A stretch of DNA of 64,000 nucleotides, taken from positions 2,792,814 through 2,856,813 of the forward strand of contig CATQHT010000003.1 of assembly GCA_958296045.1 (NCBI GenBank). The letters are read 5' to 3'. This document shows, piece by piece, positions 59,393 through 64,000 of the stretch. The DNA comes from Rhodothermales bacterium. Lineage in GTDB: Bacteria; Bacteroidota; Rhodothermia; Rhodothermales; Bin80. A program made the position numbers and the translations under genes. A model generated the notes under the pieces. The model made no database searches. It was not told the DNA's origin and saw only the letters and a program-made list of their open reading frames with translations. Numbering within the stretch: the first letter of the stretch is position 1; every line of letters begins with the position of its first letter.

Positions 59393-60676
59393 ATGAAGAA
59401 AGCAAAGCCGTTTCCAGTCTCCCAGGCTCAGGTCTGGGAGGCATGGCGACGAGTGAAGAGGAACCACGGTGGAGCGGGAGTGGATGGCATGACCCTTGCC
59501 GACTTTGAAGCTAATCTAGAGGACAACCTCTATAAGCTTTGGAATCGTATGGCATCGGGTAGCTACCACCCCAAGCCGGTACGACGGGTGGACATACCCA
59601 AGGCGGATGGGAGTACTCGTCCGTTAGGGATTCCCACGGTGACGGATCGGATTGCCCAGATGGTAGCGAAGATGGCGTTGGAGGAGGATATGGAACGCGA
59701 GTTTCATGAAGACTCGTACGGTTATCGGCCGGGAAAGTCAGCGCATGATGCCCTGAAGAAGACACGTAAGCGCTGCTGGGACAGAGCGTGGGTGTTGGAC
59801 CTGGATATCAAGGCGTTCTTTGACACGATTGACCATACGCTGTTGATGCGTGCTGTACGGAAACATACGAGCGAGAAGTGGCTGCTGCTATATATTCAGC
59901 GGTGGTTGACGGCTCCGGTCGTGATGCCCGATGGAGAGGAGGCAGAGCGGACCATAGGCACCCCGCAAGGGGGCGTAATCAGTCCGATTCTGGCGAATCT
60001 GTTTCTACACTACGCCTTTGACAAGTGGATGACGATCTATTTTCCGACGATACCCTTTGAGCGGTACGCGGACGACATAGTCTGTCACTGCCAGACGGAG
60101 CGCCAAGCACGCAATCTATGGGCAGCACTGGAGCGCCGCTTAGCGAAGTGTGCGCTGTCGCTGCATCCTGAGAAGACCCGGATAGTGTACTGCAAGCAGT
60201 CCAACCGGAAGGGTAACTATCCTGACGTCTCGTTCACCTTTTTAGGCTTTACGTTTAGGCCACGAAGAGTGAAATCCCGAGGCGGAAGGCTATTCACAGG
60301 GTATACGCCTGCCATCAGCCGAAAAGCCGCAAAGGCCATTCGGCAAGATGTGCGTAGCTGGCGCTTGTGTCGGCAGACCTCAAGCAGAATGGAGGATCTC
60401 GCACGGCACTACAATGCTAAGATACGCGGATGGCTGAACTACTACGGGGCCTACAACAAGTGGATCCTGTACCATGTGCTGCAATCCATAGATGGCCATC
60501 TGGTGGCATGGGCCCGACGCAAATACAAGCGGTTGCGGCGCAGCAAGCGCCGCGGATACCGCTGGCTAAGGTCTATGGCCTACCGAAACCCGCACCTGTT
60601 TGCTCACTGGCCGGAGCTCCACGGACCCTCTTTATTCAAATCCAGGCGGCTGCACGAGAAGAGCCGTGTGAGGTGA
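59393..60676 (+). CDS. ltrA: Group II intron reverse transcriptase/maturase of the inner intron
   Basis: 427 residues from ATG 59393. RT blocks: GGAGVDGMTLADFEANLEDN, RRVDIPKADGSTRPLGIPTVTDRI, EDSYGYRPGKSAHDAL, LDLDIKAFFDTIDH, IGTPQGGVISPILANLFLHYAFD, and ERYADDIVCHC with YADD at 225-228. Then SFTFLGFTFRPR and a group II maturase X domain (GWLNYYGAYNKWILYHVLQSIDGHLVAWARRKYKRLR). No HNH endonuclease. The gene ends inside domain V (stop at 60674-60676). Intact, so the inner intron may be active. Confidence 0.95.
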   Translation: MKKAKPFPVSQAQVWEAWRRVKRNHGGAGVDGMTLADFEANLEDNLYKLWNRMASGSYHPKPVRRVDIPKADGSTRPLGIPTVTDRIAQMVAKMALEEDMEREFHEDSYGYRPGKSAHDALKKTRKRCWDRAWVLDLDIKAFFDTIDHTLLMRAVRKHTSEKWLLLYIQRWLTAPVVMPDGEEAERTIGTPQGGVISPILANLFLHYAFDKWMTIYFPTIPFERYADDIVCHCQTERQARNLWAALERRLAKCALSLHPEKTRIVYCKQSNRKGNYPDVSFTFLGFTFRPRRVKSRGGRLFTGYTPAISRKAAKAIRQDVRSWRLCRQTSSRMEDLARHYNAKIRGWLNYYGAYNKWILYHVLQSIDGHLVAWARRKYKRLRRSKRRGYRWLRSMAYRNPHLFAHWPELHGPSLFKSRRLHEKSRVR

Positions 60677-60734
60677 GAGTCTCACGCACGGTTCTGTGAG
60701 AGCCTGGGGGTGAGATTCCCCCAGGCTACTTGAC
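60661..60734 (+). ncRNA. Inner intron domains V and VI
   Basis: Domain V is 60661-60694: GAGCCGTGTGAGG, loop GAGA, paired to CTCACGCACGGTTC, the conserved 34-nt hairpin with the AGC-type catalytic start. Domain VI (60695-60734) is a GC-rich hairpin GCCTGGGGG/CCCCCAGGC followed by TACTTGAC, where the A near the 3' end is the likely branch point. Confidence 0.85.
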
Positions 60735-61278
60735 AGGGCAGCGGATGGCCAAATTTGGCTTATCCCTGCATCCGAAGAAGACTCGCTTGTTGGAATTTGG
60801 GCGGTTTGCGGCGGTGAATCGCCGCAGCCGAGGTGAGGATCGTCCCGAGACGTTTGACTTTCTGGGTTTTACGCATTATTGCCGTAGGGACCGCCGCGGT
60901 CGTTTCGGATTGGGACGGAAACCGGTGGGGAAGCGAATGGCACGAAAGCTGAAAAGCCTGCGTCAGGAGCTTCGCCGTAGGATGCATGCACCGTTACACG
61001 CTACAGCCCAGTGGCTGGGGCGCGTACTTCGGGGATGGCTGAACTACTATGCTGTTCCCACCAGCTTTGTGTTCCTACGAAGGTTCTTTACCCGCCTGAA
61101 GCGTGAATGGATGAAAATAATCCGCAGACGTTCGCAGAAGGATCGCATGACATGGAGTAAGCTGGAGACCATGATTACATGGTGCTGGCCTGCGCTCAAG
61201 ATCAAACACCCCTGGCCTAATCAACGATATGTCGCCATGCACGCCGGTGCGACCCAAGGGAGGAGCCGGATGCGTTAA
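60735..61278 (+). CDS. ltrA: Group II intron reverse transcriptase/maturase, 3' part (outer intron C)
   Basis: Continues the RT of 57871-58835 after the inner intron: GQRMAKFGLSLHPKKTRLLEF, ETFDFLGFTHYCRRDRRGRF, and the maturase X domain LRGWLNYYAVPTSFVFLRRFFTRLKREWMK, ending at 61278 within domain V. Codon phase matches the 5' part only if 58836-60734 is removed. Nearly identical to the same part of copy D. Confidence 0.88.
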
Positions 61279-61334
61279 CGCGCCCGTCCGGATCTGTGCG
61301 GGGGGCCCGGGGAAACCCGGGTCCCTACCGCGAG
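61263..61334 (+). ncRNA. Outer intron C domains V and VI
   Basis: Domain V 61263-61295: GAGCCGGATGCG, TTAA loop, CGCGCCCGTCCGGATCT. Domain VI: GCGG...CCCGGGGAAACCCGGG...CCCTACCGC, with a bulged A seven to eight bases before the end as candidate branch point. The next intron begins immediately at 61335. Confidence 0.85.
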
Positions 61335-61695
61335 GTGCGCCAGGCTAACTGGCGTTAGTACAGGGGGTGCAAGTCCCCCGTTGTGAAAGACTAACCATCT
61401 ACACATCTCCTCGAGCCGTGCGTCTGTACTCGCGAGGGTACAGGCGAAGCGTCGGTAGAGGCGCGTGTGGGCAGGGCTAATGAGCACCGAAAACTTCATC
61501 GTCCGGGATGCCGAGACTATGCATTTGGTCGAAGGCAACACCTTCTTTGCCGCTAATGGTGAGGCGGAGGAGGGTCCCGCGGTGTCCAAGAACCCAGGCA
61601 CGCACGTACGTACTACGCCGGGACCTGGGAGGTCTCCGTGTCACCCTGGAGTCGTTCAGGGTCGCGAAAGAGAGGGTTAATCCCCGTAACTGGAG

Positions 61696-63204
61696 ATGAA
61701 CGACATGGAGAAGTCCGATACAGGAATAGTAGCTAAGAAAGCAGCGAACAAGGGGCGTAGCCGCCCGGCGGAGCTGCCGGAGCCAAGTCCTGTACCTGAG
61801 GGGAAACTGGAAAACTCTAACACTGTCTGGGCGCGGGATCGGGTCGCGGTGCAACAAGGAGCGGACCGGTTGCGACAATTCGTGAAGCGGAAACCCAAGG
61901 AGAAGCTCACGACGCTTCTGCACCATATCACGGTGAAATCGCTGCGGCATGCCTTCTATCGTTTAAAGAGGAAGGCAGCGCCCGGCGTGGACGGCGTGAC
62001 ATGGGCGGAGTACGAGGTTGGATTGACAGCGCGTTTGGCTGACTTACACGACCGCGTACACAGCGGAGCGTACCGGGCGATGCCGTCCAGGCGGGTTGAG
62101 ATACCCAAGCCAGATGGCAGTACACGACCGCTCGGCATTGCGGCACTGGAGGACAAGATTGTCCAGGCTGCGGTGGCGATCTGTATCCTGCTCCCGATCT
62201 ATGAGGAGGAGTTTCTTGACTTCAGCTATGGGTTTAGGTACAAGCGGAAGGCGCATGATGCGTTGGACGCGTTGGCCTATGCGATCGAGCGTACGAAGGT
62301 CAACTGGATTGTTGATGCGGACATACGTTCTTTCTTTGACATGGTGGACCAGGGCTGGCTGATTCGGTTTCTGGAGCACCGCATAGCGGACAAACGGGTC
62401 ATTTGGCTGATCATCAAATGGCTCAAGGCAGGCGTAATGGAGGCCGGTGTTTTGCGGGACAGTCCGATGGGCACCCCGCAAGGCGCGGTTATTTCGCCGA
62501 TACTGGCGAATGTGTACCTGCATTATGCCCTGGACCTGTGGTATGATAAGCGATGGCGCGTGCGGGTGGCGTGGGGAGAAACCTGCCTTGTCCGTTATGC
62601 GGACGACTTTGTGGTAGGCTTCCAGCGGAAGCACGACGCGCAGCGTTTTCTAAGGGATCTAGGGCAGCGGATGGCCAAATTTGGCTTATCCCTGCATCCG
62701 AAGAAGACTCGCTTGTTGGAATTTGGGCGGTTTGCGGCGGTGAATCGCCGCAGCCGAGGTGAGGATCGTCCCGAGACGTTTGACTTTCTGGGTTTTACGC
62801 ATTATTGCCGAAGGGACCGTCGCGGTCGTTTCGGATTGGGACGGAAACCGGTGGGGAAGCGAATGGCACGAAAGCTGAAAAGCCTGCGTCAGGAGCTTCG
62901 CCGTAGGATGCATGCACCGTTACACGCTACAGCCCAGTGGCTGGGGCGCGTACTTCGGGGATGGCTGAACTACTATGCTGTTCCCACCAGCTTTGTGTTT
63001 CTACGAAGGTTCTTTACCCGCCTGAAGCGTGAATGGATGAAAATAATCCGCAGACGTTCGCAGAAGGATCGCATGACATGGAGTAAGCTGGAGACCATGA
63101 TTACATGGTGCTGGCCTGCGCTCAAGATCAAACACCCCTGGCCTAATCAACGAAATGTCGCCATGCACGCCGGTGCGACCCAAGGGAGGAGCCGGATGCG
63201 TTAA
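61696..63204 (+). CDS. ltrA: Group II intron reverse transcriptase/maturase (intron D)
   Basis: 502 residues, uninterrupted. RT motifs as in copy C, with YADD at 301-304 (CLVRYADDFVVGFQ), PQGAVISPILANVYLHYALD, and maturase X domain GWLNYYAVPTSFVF...FFTRLKREWMKIIRRR. An N-terminal extension (about 1-75) is rich in Lys, Pro and Glu. No HNH endonuclease domain, so retargeting would rely on nascent DNA primers. It could act in trans on intron C. Few substitutions separate it from C, so the duplication is recent. Confidence 0.95.
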   Translation: MNDMEKSDTGIVAKKAANKGRSRPAELPEPSPVPEGKLENSNTVWARDRVAVQQGADRLRQFVKRKPKEKLTTLLHHITVKSLRHAFYRLKRKAAPGVDGVTWAEYEVGLTARLADLHDRVHSGAYRAMPSRRVEIPKPDGSTRPLGIAALEDKIVQAAVAICILLPIYEEEFLDFSYGFRYKRKAHDALDALAYAIERTKVNWIVDADIRSFFDMVDQGWLIRFLEHRIADKRVIWLIIKWLKAGVMEAGVLRDSPMGTPQGAVISPILANVYLHYALDLWYDKRWRVRVAWGETCLVRYADDFVVGFQRKHDAQRFLRDLGQRMAKFGLSLHPKKTRLLEFGRFAAVNRRSRGEDRPETFDFLGFTHYCRRDRRGRFGLGRKPVGKRMARKLKSLRQELRRRMHAPLHATAQWLGRVLRGWLNYYAVPTSFVFLRRFFTRLKREWMKIIRRRSQKDRMTWSKLETMITWCWPALKIKHPWPNQRNVAMHAGATQGRSRMR

Positions 63205-63260
63205 CGCGCCCGTCCGGATCTGTGCGGGGGGCCCGGGGAAACCCGGGTCCCTACCGCGAG
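63189..63260 (+). ncRNA. Intron D domains V and VI
   Basis: Same structure and sequence as in intron C (offset 1854 from the 5' end in both): domain V 63189-63221 with TTAA loop, domain VI with bulged A in CCCTACCGC. Confidence 0.85.
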
Positions 63261-63573
63261 GACCATAGTAGCTACGAAGCCAGCGAACAACGCGTGGATG
63301 ACCACGGGGCGGAGCCGGTGGAGCCAAGGGTCGCACCCAAGGGGAAAGCGGAAAGCTGGATTCATGCCGGACTCTGGGCCGGATTTCGTGAATCTGTCCA
63401 TGGCTGTGGACTCAGAGCCACAGTCGGGGCGCAGGTGTACCGCTTACGGCTGGAGGTGGGTATTCCCACTTCCTAACGTCATGCACGCCGGTGCGACCTG
63501 CGGGAGGAGCCGTGTGCGTTAACGCGCACGCACGGATCTGTGCGGGGCCCCAGGGGAAACCCTGGGGCTACCG
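63261..63573 (+). mobile_element. Degenerate group II intron piece E
   Basis: 63261-63400 resembles the RT gene 5' region (ATAGTAGCTA-GAA-GCAGCGAACAA), then sequence is lost, and CATGCACGCCGGTGCGACC leads into a domain V (63507-63539: GAGCCGTGTGCG, TTAA, CGCGCACGCACGGATCT) and domain VI ending CTACCGCGAT at 63573. The domain V stem keeps its pairing although it differs from C/D by compensated changes (GGATGCG/CGCCCGTCC versus GTGTGCG/CGCACGCAC). A third, older intron with a large internal deletion. Confidence 0.75.
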
Positions 63574-63765
63574 CGATGGCGCGTGTGGGCAGGGCTAATG
63601 AGCACCGAAAATTCCATTGTCTGGGATGCCGAGGCTTTGCTTCTGGTCGAAGGCAACATCTTCTTTGCCGCTAATGGTGAGGCGGAGGAGAGTCCCACGG
63701 TGTCTAAGAACCCAGGCACGCACGTACGTACTACGCCGGGACCTGGGAGGTCTCTGTGTCACCAT
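63574..63765 (+). mobile_element. Group II intron domain I fragment F
   Basis: Matches the domain I part of C and D from GGCGCGTGTGGGCAGGGCTA to GGAGGTCTC-GTGTCACC, where the match ends and R1 right-half sequence (ATCAAAACATAAG) begins at 63767-63768. The true 5' start of this copy is missing. Confidence 0.78.
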
Positions 63766-63820
63766 CAAAACATAAGATGGCCACATGGCCTACATTTGAT
63801 GCTCTCTACGGGACGCTTAC
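63766..63820 (+). repeat. Dispersed repeat R1, right half only (copy e)
   Basis: CATCAAAACATAAGATGGCCACATGGCC through CTCTACGGGACGCTTACGCCGCAC. The left half of R1 is absent; intron fragment F takes its place. The break falls at the same central position that the serine recombinase element uses in copy c. Confidence 0.75.
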
Positions 63821-63952
63821 GCCGCACTTATATCTGAATGAACGGTGAATCCTATGCATCCATCAGGGCTATGGGGCCCGCGTAGTCGCCAGCAGGCCCA
63901 GCCGAAGGCTGAGCACGGTATCTTCTGGCATGAACCGCGTACGGCCTGAATC

Positions 63953-64000
63953 ATGATTCGTCTTGTATGGTGCCTGGTAGTGCTAGGCATGCTGTCCTTT
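63953..64000 (+). CDS. Start of an exported protein gene (cut by window edge)
   Basis: ATG 63953 reads MIRLVWCLVVLGMLSF to the end of the window, a typical signal-peptide start. Nothing more can be said; no clear ribosome site is visible, and the 130 bp upstream hold no recognised feature. Confidence 0.4.
   Translation, partial: MIRLVWCLVVLGMLSF

Larger units (their letters stand above)
58836..60734 (+). mobile_element. Inner group II intron nested in the RT gene of intron C (twintron)
   Basis: 1899 bp. 5' end GTGTGTCACG (GUGYG consensus) right after GGGATCT; 3' end CAGGCTACTTGAC (ends AC, AY consensus) right before AGGGCAGCGG. The uninterrupted sister copy D has GGGATCTAGGGCAGCGG at this point, so the ends are fixed to the base. 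Contains its own RT gene and domain V. Its sequence is unrelated to the host intron, showing insertion by a different intron lineage. Same orientation as the host gene, so splicing could restore the host frame. Confidence 0.93.
57510..61334 (+). mobile_element. Full-length group II intron C, itself interrupted by a second intron
   Basis: 5' end GTGCGCC at 57510, domain I to about 57860, reverse-transcriptase ORF split into 57871-58835 and 60735-61278, domain V at 61263-61295, domain VI and 3' end CTACCGCGAG at 61334. Without the inner intron (1899 bp) its length is 1926 bp, exactly that of intron D. The true 3' splice point may differ by a few bases from 61334. Confidence 0.9.
61335..63260 (+). 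mobile_element. Full-length group II intron D
   Basis: 1926 bp, head-to-tail with intron C and nearly identical to it outside the inner insertion. 5' GTGCGCC at 61335, ORF 61696-63204, domain V 63189-63221, 3' end CTACCGCGAG at 63260. All parts look intact. Confidence 0.92.

Noticed and set aside
63222-63260. Domain VI hairpins as rho-independent terminators
   Set aside because: They follow domain V at fixed distance in every intron copy and carry the bulged A of domain VI; no U-tract follows.

Overview
The window looks like a chromosomal piece of a Gram-negative bacterium of the Bacteroidota/Rhodothermota/Balneolota group. The reasons are a 1.9-kaa subtilase ending in a type IX secretion (T9SS) sorting domain with a YPNPSTG motif, a TonB-dependent receptor, outer-membrane beta-barrel and S9 exported peptidases, and paired DUF1761 proteins. 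That placement is inference from gene content; no rRNA or tRNA was found.

Housekeeping blocks alternate with accessory islands. Core blocks are: the recG 3' end (1-476); a BNR-repeat/MoaD-like/VOC operon and two DUF1761 genes, one decayed (10.2-12.9 kb); ligA-polA with convergent xth, then sixA (12.95-19.35 kb); the giant T9SS subtilase (20.55-26.2 kb); a leftward cluster mrdA-rodA-solA-argS-pheA-S9 peptidase (44.9-35.3 kb); and a rightward metallopeptidase/propeller/barrel protein followed by pyrD (45.1-49.4 kb).

The islands at 2.2-10.1, 26.3-35.2 and 49.4-64 kb are full of mobile and decaying DNA. They hold an IS66 element with three in-frame stops, two damaged IS30 copies, an IS1634-type remnant, an IS110 fragment, a second IS66 scrap, and two dispersed repeat families, called here R1 (about 150-200 bp) and R2 (a hairpin repeat). 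R1 sits at the ends of two copies of a Panacea-like/DUF2335 gene pair (putative toxin-antitoxin type). One R1 copy is split exactly by a 2.2-kb element encoding a large serine recombinase. Two diverged copies of a small-protein plus AAA ATPase cassette face each other around a DUF4145 gene and an IS110 scrap.

The most striking structure is at 57.0-63.8 kb. It is a head-to-tail array of group II introns: two 5' fragments, two full-length copies of identical length (1926 bp), and two degenerate pieces. The first full copy carries a second, unrelated group II intron (58836-60734) inside its reverse transcriptase gene. Removing it restores a 1509-nt reading frame, exactly the length of the uninterrupted sister copy, so this is a precise nested intron (twintron).

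Many pseudogenes keep their frame and are broken by single stop codons, often at a tryptophan codon, suggesting recent decay by point mutation.
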